Of a stretch of DNA of 64,000 bases, positions 25,918 through 35,661 are shown one piece after another. The DNA lies in assembly GCF_022394535.1 (NCBI RefSeq), contig NZ_CP089414.1, forward strand, positions 5,270,001-5,334,000, given 5' to 3'. The position numbers and the translations under genes are program-made. The notes under the pieces were generated by a model. That model saw nothing but the letters and a program-made list of their open reading frames with translations. It was not told the origin of the DNA and did not search any database. The DNA comes from Dyella terrae (GTDB lineage Bacteria > Pseudomonadota > Gammaproteobacteria > Xanthomonadales > Rhodanobacteraceae). Position 1 is the first letter of the stretch, and every line of letters begins with the position of its first letter.

Positions 25918-26085
25918 ATGTCCGATACGTCCTCCCAAACTGAGTCCAAGCCCGCTTCCGCTCCGGCGGAGCCGACTGCCGTGCCTGCTGTTCCGGACAC
26001 GGGAAAGACTTCGAAGGAGCAACCGGCCCCGGATCCCACCCGCTACGGCGATTGGGAAAAGAACGGGCGCTGTATCGACTTCTGA
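25918..26085 (+). CDS. SDHAF4-like succinate dehydrogenase assembly factor (DUF1674)
   Basis: A 55-residue protein starting MSDTSSQTESKP. The first 35 residues are disordered, rich in Pro, Ala and Ser. The C-terminal DPTRYGDWEKNGRCIDF is the DUF1674 signature. In mitochondria SDHAF4 binds flavinated SdhA and protects it before SdhB joins; the bacterial role is inferred from homology and from its place 85 bases before sdhC. Confidence 0.88.
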   Translation: MSDTSSQTESKPASAPAEPTAVPAVPDTGKTSKEQPAPDPTRYGDWEKNGRCIDF

Positions 26086-26170
26086 TCGCGCCGCGCCGGC
26101 TCCGCGCCGGCGTCGTCGGGTAAGGGAAGGGCGGTATAGGGCATTAGCGATTCCACCCAGGATAGCCGCC

Positions 26171-26567
26171 ATGGCAGACACGCAACGACCGCTCTCTCCC
26201 CACATGGGCATATATAAGTGGCAAGTGCAGATGGTGACCTCCATCGTGCACCGCGCTACCGGTATAGCCCTCTCCGTCGGAACCCTGATTGTGCTGTGGG
26301 GGGGTGTTCTCCCTGGCCAGCGGCGAAGACAGCTACAACCAGTTCAAGACCTGCATCGGTAGCCCGATCGGTCTGATCCTGATGTTTGGCTGGACCTGGG
26401 CGCTGTTCTATCACCTGTGCAACGGCATCCGTCACCTGTTCCAGGACGGTGGCATGGGCTACGCCATTCCGCAGTTCATCCGCTCCAGCTGGCTGTCGAT
26501 TGGCGGCAGCATCGTGCTGACCCTCCTCGTCTGGGCCTATGTGCTGATGTGCGGAGGTGCGGCATGA
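26171..26567 (+). pseudogene. sdhC: Succinate dehydrogenase cytochrome b556 subunit SdhC, frameshifted
   Basis: The first 43 codons read as SdhC (RPLSPHMGIYKWQVQM, then SIVHRATGIALS with the quinone-site Ser and Arg) until a run of seven Gs at 26298-26304. After it the frame leaves SdhC and stops at 26362. The next frame continues the protein without loss (FSLASGEDSYNQFKT, WALFYHLCNGIRHLF with the haem-ligand His) to a TGA at 26565-26567. Six Gs would restore an ordinary subunit of about 131 residues with three membrane helices. All other sdh genes are intact, so a sequencing insertion is the simplest explanation; slippage in the cell is the alternative. Confidence 0.9.
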
Positions 26568-26977
26568 GCGCGAACGGTCAGCAACACGACGTGCGCAAGC
26601 TGTTGCGCAACCCCCTGAAGCGCGCCCGCGGCCTTGGCTCGGCACAGTCCGGTGTCGGCCACTGGTGGACGCAGCGCGTCACCGCCACGGCGCTGGTCTT
26701 TCTTGCCATCTGGTTTGTGGTGACGGTGCTGGGCGCACTGCACGCCGACTACGCAACGGCCAGGAGCATCATCGCCAAGCCGTGGAATGCCCTGCTGCTG
26801 GTGGCCTTTGTGCTTGCCGTGTGCTGGCACGCCGTGCTGGGCCTGCAGGTCGTTATCGAAGATTACGTGCATACGCGCTGGAAGGAAGTCGCCCTCCTGG
26901 TGCTGGTGAAGTTCATTGCAGTGCTCGGCACGCTGGCCACGCTGATGGCCGTGCTGCGCGTGGCGCTGGGAGCCTGA
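26564..26977 (+). CDS. sdhD: Succinate dehydrogenase membrane anchor subunit SdhD
   Basis: A 137-residue protein starting [12 protein letters not shown], overlapping the end of sdhC by 4 bases (ATGA). Three membrane helices are visible ([51 protein letters not shown]). The haem b and quinone region carries [16 protein letters not shown]. It anchors the SdhAB dimer at the inner membrane together with SdhC. Confidence 0.92.
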   Translation: MSANGQQHDVRKLLRNPLKRARGLGSAQSGVGHWWTQRVTATALVFLAIWFVVTVLGALHADYATARSIIAKPWNALLLVAFVLAVCWHAVLGLQVVIEDYVHTRWKEVALLVLVKFIAVLGTLATLMAVLRVALGA

Positions 26978-26981
26978 TTCC

Positions 26982-28769
26982 ATGGAAAGCTACAAGATCC
27001 AACAGCATAAGTACGACGTGATCGTGGTCGGCGCCGGTGGCGCGGGCCTGCGCGCCACCTTCGGCCTGGCCGAAAAGGGCCTCAAGGCCGCGTGCATCAC
27101 CAAGGTGTTCCCGACGCGCTCGCATACGGTGGCGGCGCAGGGCGGTATTTCCGCCGCGCTCGGCAACATGGGCGAGGACGACTGGCGTTTCCACTTCTAC
27201 GACACCATCAAGGGTTCGGATTGGCTGGGCGACCAGGACGCCATCGAATACATGTGCCGCGAAGCGATTCCGGCCATCATCGAGCTGGAACACTACGGCG
27301 TGCCGTTCTCGCGTACCGAGGAAGGCAAGATCTACCAGCGTCCGTTCGGTGGCATGACCACCCATTACGGTAAGGGCACCGCGCAGCGCACCTGCGCCGC
27401 GGCTGACCGTACCGGTCACGCCATCTTGCACACGCTGTACCAGCAGGCGCTGGCGCATGACGCCACGTTCTTCATCGAGTATTTCGCCATCGACCTCATC
27501 TTCGACGAAGAAGGTGTGTGCCGTGGCGTGCTTGCGCTAGACATGAACGAAGGCACCTTGCATTTCTTCCGCGGCCAGTCGGTGGTGCTCGCTACCGGTG
27601 GTTACGGCCGCGCCTACTTCAGCGCCACCTCGGCCCATACCTGCACCGGCGACGGTGGTGGCATGGTGCTGCGCGCGGGTCTGGCGCTGCAGGACATGGA
27701 GTTTGTGCAGTTCCACCCGACCGGCATCTACGGTTCGGGCTGCCTGATTACCGAAGGCGTGCGTGGTGAGGGCGGTTACCTCACCAACTCCAACGGTGAG
27801 CGCTTCATGGAGCGCTATGCACCGAACGCCAAGGATCTTGCTTCGCGTGACGTGGTCAGCCGCGCCATGACGATGGAGATCCGCGAAGGCCGTGGTGTGG
27901 GTGAGCACAAGGACCACATTTTCATCAACCTGATGCACCTGGGCGCGGACGTGATTCACGAACGCCTGCCGGGCATCGCTGAGTCGGCACGCATCTTCGC
28001 CGGCGTGGATGTGACTAAGGAGCCGATCCCGGTGATCCCGACCGTCCACTACAACATGGGCGGCATCCCCACCAACTATCACGGTGAAGTGGTGCAGAAG
28101 CGTGGCGACGACGTCGACGCCGTCGTGCCGGGCCTGTTCGCCATCGGCGAGGCGGCTTGCGTGTCGGTGCACGGCGCCAACCGCCTGGGCTCGAACTCGC
28201 TGCTCGATCTGGTGGTGTTTGGCCGCGCGGTGGCGAACCGTTGTGCCGAGATCGTCAAGCCGGGCACGCCGCACAAGGATCTGCCGGCCAGCGTGCTGGA
28301 CAAGGCCCTGGAGCGCTTCGACAGCCTGCGCAATGCGAAGGGCAGTCAGCCGACCGCAAAGATTCGCGCGGAAATGCAGCGCACCATGCAGTCCGACGCC
28401 GCCGTGTTCCGCACGGGCGAGTCGCTGAAGGAAGGCTGCGAGAAGATCTCCAAGGTGCGCGAGTCGTTCAAGGACGTGGGTGTCAGCGATCGCTCGCTGG
28501 TGTGGAACTCCGACCTGATCGAGACGCTGGAGCTCGCCAACCTGCTTGATCAGGCTGTGGCGACCATGTACTCAGCTGCACAGCGCGAGGAGAGTCGTGG
28601 TGCCCATGCCCGCGAAGACTTCCCGGACCGCGACGACCATATCTGGCAGAAGCACACGCTGGTGGCGGTCGACGAGAACGGCAAAGCTAATTTCGACTTC
28701 CGTCCGGTGCACATGTACACCATGACGAACGAAGTCGAAGTTGTGCCGCCGAAGAAGCGCGTTTACTAA
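26982..28769 (+). CDS. sdhA: Succinate dehydrogenase flavoprotein subunit SdhA
   Basis: A 595-residue subunit that oxidises succinate to fumarate. The FAD site is [16 protein letters not shown] near the N-terminus, and the histidine that takes covalent FAD is in [13 protein letters not shown]. The substrate loop [20 protein letters not shown] and the C-terminal [20 protein letters not shown] are conserved. It starts 4 bases after sdhD. Full length and no anomalies. Confidence 0.98.
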   Translation: MESYKIQQHKYDVIVVGAGGAGLRATFGLAEKGLKAACITKVFPTRSHTVAAQGGISAALGNMGEDDWRFHFYDTIKGSDWLGDQDAIEYMCREAIPAIIELEHYGVPFSRTEEGKIYQRPFGGMTTHYGKGTAQRTCAAADRTGHAILHTLYQQALAHDATFFIEYFAIDLIFDEEGVCRGVLALDMNEGTLHFFRGQSVVLATGGYGRAYFSATSAHTCTGDGGGMVLRAGLALQDMEFVQFHPTGIYGSGCLITEGVRGEGGYLTNSNGERFMERYAPNAKDLASRDVVSRAMTMEIREGRGVGEHKDHIFINLMHLGADVIHERLPGIAESARIFAGVDVTKEPIPVIPTVHYNMGGIPTNYHGEVVQKRGDDVDAVVPGLFAIGEAACVSVHGANRLGSNSLLDLVVFGRAVANRCAEIVKPGTPHKDLPASVLDKALERFDSLRNAKGSQPTAKIRAEMQRTMQSDAAVFRTGESLKEGCEKISKVRESFKDVGVSDRSLVWNSDLIETLELANLLDQAVATMYSAAQREESRGAHAREDFPDRDDHIWQKHTLVAVDENGKANFDFRPVHMYTMTNEVEVVPPKKRVY

Positions 28770-28790
28770 TTCCCGGACTGGAGAGCCACT

Positions 28791-29570
28791 GTGGCTGAGT
28801 TTTCGCTACCCAAGAATTCCACGGTCCAGCCGGGCAAGCATTTTCCGGCCAAGGACGCGAAGAAGTCGCGGACGTTCCGCATCTATCGCTGGTCGCCGGA
28901 TGACGGCCAGAACCCGCGCATCGACACGTACGAGGTTGACCTCGCTTCGTGCGGTCCGATGGTTCTGGACGCCCTGCTGAAGATCAAGAACGAAATCGAC
29001 CCGACGCTGACGCTGCGCCGTTCGTGCCGCGAAGGCATCTGCGGTTCGTGCGCCATGAACATCGACGGCACCAATACGCTGGCCTGCACCAAGGCCATCA
29101 GTGATTGCGCTTCCGGCGACGTGAAGATCTATCCGCTGCCGCATATGCCGGTGGTGAAGGATCTGGTGCCCGACCTCACGCACTTCTACGCACAGTTCGC
29201 GTCGATCAAGCCGTGGCTGCGTACGCAGAGTGCGGCGCCGGATCGCGAGCGCCTGCAGTCGCCGGAAGACCGCAAGAAGCTCGATGGTCTGTACGAGTGC
29301 ATCTTGTGCGCCTGCTGCTCGACCAGCTGCCCGAGCTATTGGTGGAACGGCGACCGTTACCTCGGTCCTGCCATCTTGCTGCAGGCCTACCGCTGGATCG
29401 TCGACAGCCGTGACGAGGACACCGGTGCCCGCCTGGACGACTTGGAAGATCCGTTCAAGTTGTACCGCTGCCACACGATCATGAACTGCGCCCGCACCTG
29501 CCCGAAGGGTCTGAACCCGGCCAAGGCGATTGCGGAGATCAAGAAGTTGATCGTCGAGCGTCGGACGTAA
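28791..29570 (+). CDS. sdhB: Succinate dehydrogenase iron-sulfur subunit SdhB
   Basis: A 259-residue subunit from a GTG start, 21 bases after sdhA. All cluster ligands are present: [2Fe-2S] in [20 protein letters not shown], [4Fe-4S] in [16 protein letters not shown], and [3Fe-4S] in [17 protein letters not shown]. It passes electrons from FAD to ubiquinone. A downstream repeat pair (29585-29729) separates it from sdhE. Confidence 0.98.
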   Translation: MAEFSLPKNSTVQPGKHFPAKDAKKSRTFRIYRWSPDDGQNPRIDTYEVDLASCGPMVLDALLKIKNEIDPTLTLRRSCREGICGSCAMNIDGTNTLACTKAISDCASGDVKIYPLPHMPVVKDLVPDLTHFYAQFASIKPWLRTQSAAPDRERLQSPEDRKKLDGLYECILCACCSTSCPSYWWNGDRYLGPAILLQAYRWIVDSRDEDTGARLDDLEDPFKLYRCHTIMNCARTCPKGLNPAKAIAEIKKLIVERRT

Positions 29571-29584
29571 GTACGGCGTGCTCT

Positions 29585-29729
29585 GTTCCCTCTCCCCTCC
29601 GGGGAGAGGGTTAGGGTGAGTCCCGAAAAGGGGATAAAGGTTGGGTGCTCGCGGTAAGGCTTCCGCTCGCCACGGCTGAGGCAAGATTGACCCCTCACCT
29701 CAATCCTCTCCCCTTCGGGGAGAGGAAGC
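29585..29729. repeat. Inverted pair of REP-like elements between sdhB and sdhE
   Basis: Two copies of a roughly 40-base sequence in opposite orientation: 29585-29624 and 29689-29729. Each has its own CTCTCCCC/GGGGAGAG hairpin followed by a TTRRGGTGAG tail. Together they form a composite like the paired REP (BIME) elements mobilised by RAYT transposases. No transposase is nearby. The folded RNA may protect the 3' end of the sdh transcript or attenuate read-through to sdhE. Confidence 0.8.
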
Positions 29730-29746
29730 AGCTAGAAGGCATCTCA

Positions 29747-29995
29747 ATGGACGAAGCCCGCATCAAACGCCTCCGCTGGCGCACCCGCCGTGGCACCCGC
29801 GAACTCGACGCCCTGTTCGGCGGCTGGCTGGACGAGCGTTTTGCCGGTGCTGACGAAGCGCAGCGGCAGGCTTTCGAGGAATTGCTGGACGTGCAGGACC
29901 CGGACCTGTGGGACTGGGTGATGGGGCACGCCAAGGCGACCCGCCCGGATTGGCAGGCCATCATCGATGACATCCGCTCCCGCCATCGGCTTTGA
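29747..29995 (+). CDS. sdhE: FAD assembly factor SdhE
   Basis: An 82-residue helical protein starting MDEARIKRLRWRTRRG at 29747. The RRGTRELD motif is the signature for binding SdhA during flavinylation. The C-terminal DPDLWDWVMGHAKATRPDW is also conserved. It promotes covalent FAD attachment to SdhA (and to fumarate reductase in some bacteria). Its end overlaps the next gene by 29 bases, as with the sdhE-ygfX pair in enterobacteria. Confidence 0.93.
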   Translation: MDEARIKRLRWRTRRGTRELDALFGGWLDERFAGADEAQRQAFEELLDVQDPDLWDWVMGHAKATRPDWQAIIDDIRSRHRL

Positions 29996-30422
29996 GTACC
30001 GGCCCTCGCGCTGGTTGGGCCGTCTTCTTATGCTCGTTTCCCTGATCGCGGTGCTGGCGACATGGATGAGCGCCGCGCCGTGGGTAGCAAAGCTGATCGT
30101 CACTGTCGGCGTGCTGTTGGCCTGCTGGCGGACGCGGATGCGTTTTTCGGATCGATGGGTTCAGGCCGCAGGCTGTGCGCGTGATGGCGGCTGGAACGTG
30201 CGGATGCGCTCTGGCGACGATATCCAGGCAACTCTGGCGTCGTTCCGGGTGATCGGCGAGAAGATCGTGTGGCTGCGACTGTCCTTGCCCGGGCGACGGC
30301 ACGCCTTGCTGTTGCTGGCGCCAGACAACAGCGACGCGGATATCCGCCGCCGCCTGCGCATGCGATTGGCCCAGATCGAAGCATCGGGCACTCTGGCGGC
30401 TGAACGCGGTCCTACGGTTTAG
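29967..30422 (+). CDS. YgfX-like membrane protein
   Basis: A 151-residue protein with two adjacent membrane segments (LLMLVSLIAVLATWM and PWVAKLIVTVGVLLACW) and a basic cytoplasmic C-terminal half. Its size, topology and overlap with sdhE match YgfX (CptA), which in E. coli was described as interacting with SdhE and with cytoskeletal proteins. Sequence similarity in this family is low, so the assignment rests partly on position. Confidence 0.75.
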   Translation: MTSAPAIGFEYRPSRWLGRLLMLVSLIAVLATWMSAAPWVAKLIVTVGVLLACWRTRMRFSDRWVQAAGCARDGGWNVRMRSGDDIQATLASFRVIGEKIVWLRLSLPGRRHALLLLAPDNSDADIRRRLRMRLAQIEASGTLAAERGPTV

Positions 30423-30490
30423 CCGCATCTCAGGCGATAATCTCGCCATTCGGGCGGCCTGCCCTTCGATACCCACAAGCGACCGCCCTA

Positions 30491-31738
30491 ATGTTCCGAC
30501 CGCTAGAGCTTTTCATTGGCCTGCGTTACACCCGCGCCAAGCGTCGCAATCAGTTCATCTCCTTCATCTCCACGGTATCCATCGTGTGCATCGCCATCAG
30601 CGTGACCGCGCTGATCACGGTGATGTCGGTGATGAACGGTTTTGATGACGAGTTGCGCTCGCGCATTCTCGGTGCGATCTCGCATGCCACCGTCTCGGGC
30701 ATGCCAGGGCAGGCGGTGGAGGAATGGCCGCGCGCGGTGAAAATCGCCGAGGCGAACAAGCACGTGAAGGGCGCCGCGCCCTACGTCGAGTCGGAGGCCT
30801 TTCTTCAGGCACGCCGCTCCACGGGCGGGCTGATCCGCGGCATCGAACCGGCGGTAGAGCCCAAGGTGTCGGATATCGACCAGCACATGGTCGAGGGCAA
30901 GCTCAATGCGTTGACGCCGGGTAGCTGGAACGTTGTGCTGGGTCGCGAGCTGGCGATGCAGTTGGGTGTGTCGGTGGGCGACAAGGTTATCGTCGCAGTG
31001 CCCTCGTTCCAGTCGTCGCCGATCACTGGCAGCGTGCCCAGCTTGCGCACGTTTACCGTGTCGGGTGTATTTGAAATGGGTATGCAGGAGTTCGACTCCG
31101 GTCTGGCCCTGATCAACATGACCGACGCCGAGCGACTCAATCGCCTCGATGGCCCGACGGGTATCCGCCTGAAGCTGGACGACATGTTCAACGCGCGCGA
31201 AGTGGCGCGCGAGCTGGCCGACCAGTTGGGGCAGGTGTATCGCGTGGATACCTGGATGGACAGTCACGCCAACTTCTTCGCCGCCATTTCGATGGAGAAG
31301 AACGTGATGTTTATCATCCTCTCGCTGATCATCCTGGTTGCGGTGATCAACCTTATTTCCATGTTGATGATGCTGGTGACAGACAAGCAGGCCGACATCG
31401 CCATTCTGCGCACGCTGGGCTCCACGCCGCGCAGCATCATGGGCATGTTCATGGTGCAGGGCTTGCTGGTTGGCTTCGTTGGTATCGGCTTTGGCGTGGC
31501 GCTGGGCTCGTTGCTGTCATGGAAGTTGCCGGCGATCGTGAAGTGGATCGAGCACGTCACGGGCGTCACCTTCCTCTCGCCGGACGTTTATTACATCAGC
31601 GAGTTGCCAAGCAAACTCTCCGCCAGCGACGTGGGCTGGGTGGCTTTGGTCACTTTCCTGTTCTCGCTGCTGGCCACCCTTTATCCCGCTTGGCGCGCAT
31701 CGCGCACCCAGCCTGCGCAGGCGCTGCGTTATGAATAA
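30491..31738 (+). CDS. lolC: Lipoprotein-releasing ABC permease (LolC/LolE family)
   Basis: A 415-residue permease with one N-terminal helix (about 22-45), a large periplasmic domain (about 45-265), and three C-terminal helices, the LolC/E layout. The N-terminus FIGLRYTRAKRRNQFISFIS is highly typical. With LolD it extracts outer-membrane lipoproteins from the inner membrane and passes them to LolA. Only one permease gene is adjacent to lolD here, so a homodimer (LolF type) or a partner elsewhere must be assumed. Overlaps lolD by 8 bases. Confidence 0.9.
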   Translation: MFRPLELFIGLRYTRAKRRNQFISFISTVSIVCIAISVTALITVMSVMNGFDDELRSRILGAISHATVSGMPGQAVEEWPRAVKIAEANKHVKGAAPYVESEAFLQARRSTGGLIRGIEPAVEPKVSDIDQHMVEGKLNALTPGSWNVVLGRELAMQLGVSVGDKVIVAVPSFQSSPITGSVPSLRTFTVSGVFEMGMQEFDSGLALINMTDAERLNRLDGPTGIRLKLDDMFNAREVARELADQLGQVYRVDTWMDSHANFFAAISMEKNVMFIILSLIILVAVINLISMLMMLVTDKQADIAILRTLGSTPRSIMGMFMVQGLLVGFVGIGFGVALGSLLSWKLPAIVKWIEHVTGVTFLSPDVYYISELPSKLSASDVGWVALVTFLFSLLATLYPAWRASRTQPAQALRYE

Positions 31739-32441
31739 GCCGATGAATAACCACAACGGCGTGGTGATGCGCGCCAGCAACATCGCCAAGACGTACGACG
31801 AAGGCGACCTGAAGACCGACGTGCTGTCCGATGTCAGCTTTACGCTGAATCGCAGCGAGACGTTGGCCATCGTGGGCGCCTCCGGCTCAGGCAAGAGCAC
31901 GTTGCTGCACATCCTTGGCGGGCTGGATACGCTCACGCAGGGTTCGGTAGAGGTGGAGGGACGCAACCTGTCCAGCCTCTCCGACGCCGAGCGCGGTCGT
32001 GTGCGTAACCGCTCGATGGGCTTCATTTATCAGTTCCATCATCTGCTGCCCGAGTTCACAGCGCTGGAGAACGTCTGCATGCCGTTGCTGATCCGCGGCG
32101 TGTCGATCAGTGAGGCGGAACAGCAGGCCTCGGCACTGCTGAGCCGCGTGGGCCTGGGCCAGCGTCTGCATCACAAGCCTGCAGAGCTTTCCGGTGGTGA
32201 ACGCCAGCGGAGCGCGGTCGCGCGCGCGCTGGTGACGCGACCGGCCGTGGTGCTGGGCGACGAGCCGACCGGCAATCTCGACGAAACCAATGCTGCGCAG
32301 GTGTATGACCTGATGATCGAACTCAATCGCGAGATCGGCACCAGCTTCATTCTGGTGACGCACGACAATCGCCTGGCTGCGCGTATGGATCGCACGCTCG
32401 AACTGCACAACGGCCAACTGATCGACAAGGTTTTCGCCTGA
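31731..32441 (+). CDS. lolD: Lipoprotein-releasing ABC ATPase LolD
   Basis: A 236-residue ABC ATPase with Walker A GASGSGKSTLL (about residues 48-58), signature LSGGERQRSAVARAL and Walker B VVLGDEPTGNLDE. The LolD-specific stretch MGFIYQFHHLLPEFTALENV is intact. It powers the permease encoded just upstream. A second start at the fifth codon is possible. Confidence 0.96.
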   Translation: MNKPMNNHNGVVMRASNIAKTYDEGDLKTDVLSDVSFTLNRSETLAIVGASGSGKSTLLHILGGLDTLTQGSVEVEGRNLSSLSDAERGRVRNRSMGFIYQFHHLLPEFTALENVCMPLLIRGVSISEAEQQASALLSRVGLGQRLHHKPAELSGGERQRSAVARALVTRPAVVLGDEPTGNLDETNAAQVYDLMIELNREIGTSFILVTHDNRLAARMDRTLELHNGQLIDKVFA

Positions 32442-32550
32442 CCCCCATGCCGCCATCGCGCGGCTTGTGGCGCTAACGCCTACACGTTTTTCAGCACCGC
32501 AGTTTTCGCGCACTCACTAACCTGTTCCTTTCTGCGGAGAGGGATGGGAT

Positions 32551-34848
32551 GTGCGCGAGGACGGTGCGCTGGTACCCGCGGTCATGCTGTTGCTCGGCGT
32601 GCTGGCGGTGCAGTGGTGGGTCGCGCTTCCGCCCGCATGGCTCTGTGGCGTCGGTGCCTCGGTGGCCTTGGTTCTGTTTCGCTGCGGACGCTACGGGCGT
32701 GCGCTGGCATGGTGCCTGTTCGGTGTCGCCTGGGCGTGCTGGCGTGGTGGTACAGCCATGGACGCGCGGCTGCCACGTGATCGAGAGGGGCAGGATGTCT
32801 ACGTCGTAGGTCGCGTTGTCGACCTGCCGTTGGTGCGCGATGAGGCTACGGGTTTCCTGCTGGACGTGGAGGAGGCCCGGTTTGGCTCGACGCCGTTGGC
32901 GTTGCGCGGCCGCGTGCGGGTGAATTGGTATAACGACGCACCTGACATCCCGCCATGCAGCCGCTGGCAACTCACCCTACGGTTGAAGCGACCGCGCGGC
33001 ATGCTCAACCCAGGTGGGGCAGATAGCGAGCGCAGTGCTCTCGAACGCCATATCGTCGCCGTCGGTTACGTGCGCAACGGGGCAGGTAACGAACAACGTG
33101 GCACACCGGGTTTCTGCGTCAACGCCGTTCGCCAGGCGATCAGTCATGGCATCGCCGCGCGCGTCGATGATCCACATGATGCCGCCTTGCTGCAGACATT
33201 CTCAGTAAGTGACACGCGTGGACTCAGTCAGCGTGACTGGGAGGTGGCGCGCGCCAATGGCATTCCGCATCTCATTGCGATCTCGGGATTCCATGTGGGC
33301 GTAGCGGCGCTATTTGGCGTGTGGTTTGCGCGCTTCATCTACCTATTGTTTCCTCGGCTTGGACTGCGCTTGCCACGGGTGCAAGCACAGGCGGCGCTGG
33401 CGATGCTGGTCGCGAGCGTTTACGGCGCACTTGCCGGATTCGGCCTGCCCACGGTGCGCACGCTGCTGATGATAGGCATCGTGGCGTTGGCGCGTTGTTC
33501 CCGGCGCCACGCCAATGGTCCGCAGACGCTCGCCGTCGCGTTGATGGCCGTGCTGGTGGCCGATCCCCTGTCGGCCTTGTCGGCGGGGTTCTGGCTCTCC
33601 TTCATCGGCGTGGCGTTCCTGATGGCGTGCATGAATACGCGTGGTAGAGGGCTGCGCGGCTTCCTGCATGAATTGTCATCGGGCCAACTGGTGATGACGC
33701 TGTCGTTGCTGCCGTTGACGATGTGGTTCTTCGGCGAATCGTCGCTGGTGGGTGCCTTGTCCAACCTGATCGCCGTGCCCTTCGTCAGTTTTGTGATCGT
33801 GCCCGTGACGCTGGTGGGGATGATCCTGTTGGGCCTTTGTCCACCGTTGGCGCAGCCGGTGTTCTGGTGTGCCGCATGGCTGGCCCATGCGCAGTGGTGG
33901 TTGCTCGAGCGGATGGCGACGTGGCCGGGTGCGCACTGGTACCTGCCAGAAGTGGGCGGATGGGCCTTGTTGTTCGCCACGCTGGGCGCACTCTGGCTGT
34001 TCATGCCGCGCGGCATGCCGATGCGCTGGTTGGGCGGCCTGCTGTTCCTGCCGCTGCTGTTCCCGCCAAGGGATGTTCCTGTCGCTGGCGGGTTCCAGCT
34101 ATGGATGCTCGATGTTGGCCAAGGGTTATCCATGCTGGTTCGCACCGAGCATCACGTGCTGGTCTACGACGCAGGGGCGCGCTATCCATCGGATTTCGAT
34201 CTGGGCGAAGCCGCGGTGCTCCCCTCGTTACATGCACTCGGTATTGGGCGTGTAGACCTGATCGTCGCCAGTCACGCCGACAACGATCACGCCGGCGGTG
34301 TGCCCGCCGTCGCGGCGGCGTTTCCCGAGGCGGAGCGCATTTCCGGTGAACCCGAGCGGCTGCCCATTCCCATGGCGCCCTGTGAGCCGGGCAAGCGCTG
34401 GCAATGGGACGGTGTGACGGTGCGGATATTGCCGTCGGGTAGAGAGGGTGGGCCGGCGAACGACCGATCCTGCGTGCTGCTGGTGGAAGGGAAGGGCGGC
34501 CGGGCGTTGCTCACCGGCGACATCTCGGCAGCGGTCGAGCCAGCGGTGGCGGCGGCGATACCGCATGGGCCGCCGCTCGTGTTGTCGGTGCCGCATCACG
34601 GCAGCAAGACCTCGTCCAGTGAGGGGTTCATTCAGTCGACGTCGCCAACGTTGGCGCTGGTGTCGGCGGGGTGGCGAAGCCGCTTCCATCACCCCAATGC
34701 AGCGGTCATGCAGCGCTACGACGACGCGGGCGTGCCTTGGCTGAACACGGCGACCGCCGGCGCCATCCAAGTGGACCTGCCGCCGGATGGAGCGCCGCAC
34801 GTCTCTGAGACTTGGCGACAGCGCCAGTCTCGTTACTGGCGCGAATGA
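32551..34848 (+). CDS. comEC: DNA internalisation protein ComEC/Rec2
   Basis: A 765-residue protein from a GTG preceded by a GGAGAGGG ribosome site. The N-terminal third has membrane helices and an OB-like DUF4131 region; the competence domain with its many helices covers about residues 205-500 (LIAISGFHVGVAALFG, FGLPTVRTLLMIGIVAL). A metallo-beta-lactamase-like domain follows (about 520-750; SHADNDHAGG, with VPHHGSKTSSS). It carries single-stranded DNA across the inner membrane in natural transformation, so the host is potentially competent. Confidence 0.95.
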   Translation: MREDGALVPAVMLLLGVLAVQWWVALPPAWLCGVGASVALVLFRCGRYGRALAWCLFGVAWACWRGGTAMDARLPRDREGQDVYVVGRVVDLPLVRDEATGFLLDVEEARFGSTPLALRGRVRVNWYNDAPDIPPCSRWQLTLRLKRPRGMLNPGGADSERSALERHIVAVGYVRNGAGNEQRGTPGFCVNAVRQAISHGIAARVDDPHDAALLQTFSVSDTRGLSQRDWEVARANGIPHLIAISGFHVGVAALFGVWFARFIYLLFPRLGLRLPRVQAQAALAMLVASVYGALAGFGLPTVRTLLMIGIVALARCSRRHANGPQTLAVALMAVLVADPLSALSAGFWLSFIGVAFLMACMNTRGRGLRGFLHELSSGQLVMTLSLLPLTMWFFGESSLVGALSNLIAVPFVSFVIVPVTLVGMILLGLCPPLAQPVFWCAAWLAHAQWWLLERMATWPGAHWYLPEVGGWALLFATLGALWLFMPRGMPMRWLGGLLFLPLLFPPRDVPVAGGFQLWMLDVGQGLSMLVRTEHHVLVYDAGARYPSDFDLGEAAVLPSLHALGIGRVDLIVASHADNDHAGGVPAVAAAFPEAERISGEPERLPIPMAPCEPGKRWQWDGVTVRILPSGREGGPANDRSCVLLVEGKGGRALLTGDISAAVEPAVAAAIPHGPPLVLSVPHHGSKTSSSEGFIQSTSPTLALVSAGWRSRFHHPNAAVMQRYDDAGVPWLNTATAGAIQVDLPPDGAPHVSETWRQRQSRYWRE

Positions 34849-34995
34849 GCCCGGATGCGGCCTTGCAACACGGACAATCGGCCCCCAAAGAGCCTCTTCG
34901 CATGCGTTTCGCAACTGCCACGGGTGCCGCGGAACGGCTTGGTGAGACTGATATGATGCGTGCTTCCCTGACTGTCTGAGCGGCCCGGAGTCGTT

Positions 34996-35658
34996 GTGCT
35001 GGAAATCCTGATGGCTGGTGGCTGGGCAATGTTGCCCATCCTGATCTGTTCGGCGGTCGCGCTCGCGATCGTGTTGGAGCGTTGCTGGACCCTGCGCCGC
35101 TCATCCGTATTGCCGCCCGGCTTGGGCGAAGAAGTACGTAACTGGGCCCGTTCGGGGCAGTTGGATCCCAACCACCTGTCAACGCTGGCGAACGGGTCCC
35201 CGCTTGGCGAGCTGCTGGCGTCGGCGCTGGCCGTACGCAACCGTCCGCGCGAACTCATCAAGGAGCGCATCGAGGACACGGGGCGCCATGTCGTTCATCG
35301 CATGGAGCGTTACCTCAACACGCTCGGCACGATTGCGCTGATCGGTCCGCTGCTGGGTCTGCTGGGTACCGTCATCGGCCTGATCCGCATGTTCATGGAA
35401 GTGATGCGTGGTGGCGTGGGCGATCCCATGAAAATGGCGGGCGGCATCGGCGAAGCGCTGATCTGTACCGCCACGGGTCTGATCGTCGCTATTCCGGCCT
35501 ATGTGCTGCATCGCTATTTCCGCTCCAAAGTGGCCGGTTACTGCGTCGAGATGGAGAAGCAGGCGACCGAACTGCTCGACGAGCTGACCGTCAACCAGAC
35601 GTCGCCCGCACCGCGTACGCGCGCACCGCGCGTCACCACCGAGTCGAGCGCGAGCTGA
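34996..35658 (+). CDS. exbB: ExbB/TolQ-type proton channel subunit
   Basis: A 220-residue protein from a GTG start with three membrane helices (about 8-28, 110-135, 155-180), the MotA/TolQ/ExbB family layout. Conserved stretches include GTIALIGPLLGLLGTVIGLI and GEALICTATGLIVAIPAYV. With the ExbD-like product next door it would form a proton-driven stator. It is placed before msbA and lpxK, as in other Xanthomonadales. The energised outer-membrane partner is not evident. Confidence 0.88.
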   Translation: MLEILMAGGWAMLPILICSAVALAIVLERCWTLRRSSVLPPGLGEEVRNWARSGQLDPNHLSTLANGSPLGELLASALAVRNRPRELIKERIEDTGRHVVHRMERYLNTLGTIALIGPLLGLLGTVIGLIRMFMEVMRGGVGDPMKMAGGIGEALICTATGLIVAIPAYVLHRYFRSKVAGYCVEMEKQATELLDELTVNQTSPAPRTRAPRVTTESSAS

Positions 35659-35661
35659 CGC

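Noticed and set aside
26298..26304. Programmed frameshifting as the normal way of making SdhC
   Set aside because: No stimulatory structure or slippery heptamer of the usual A/T-rich kind is seen, and sdhC homologues are single-frame; sequencing error is simpler.
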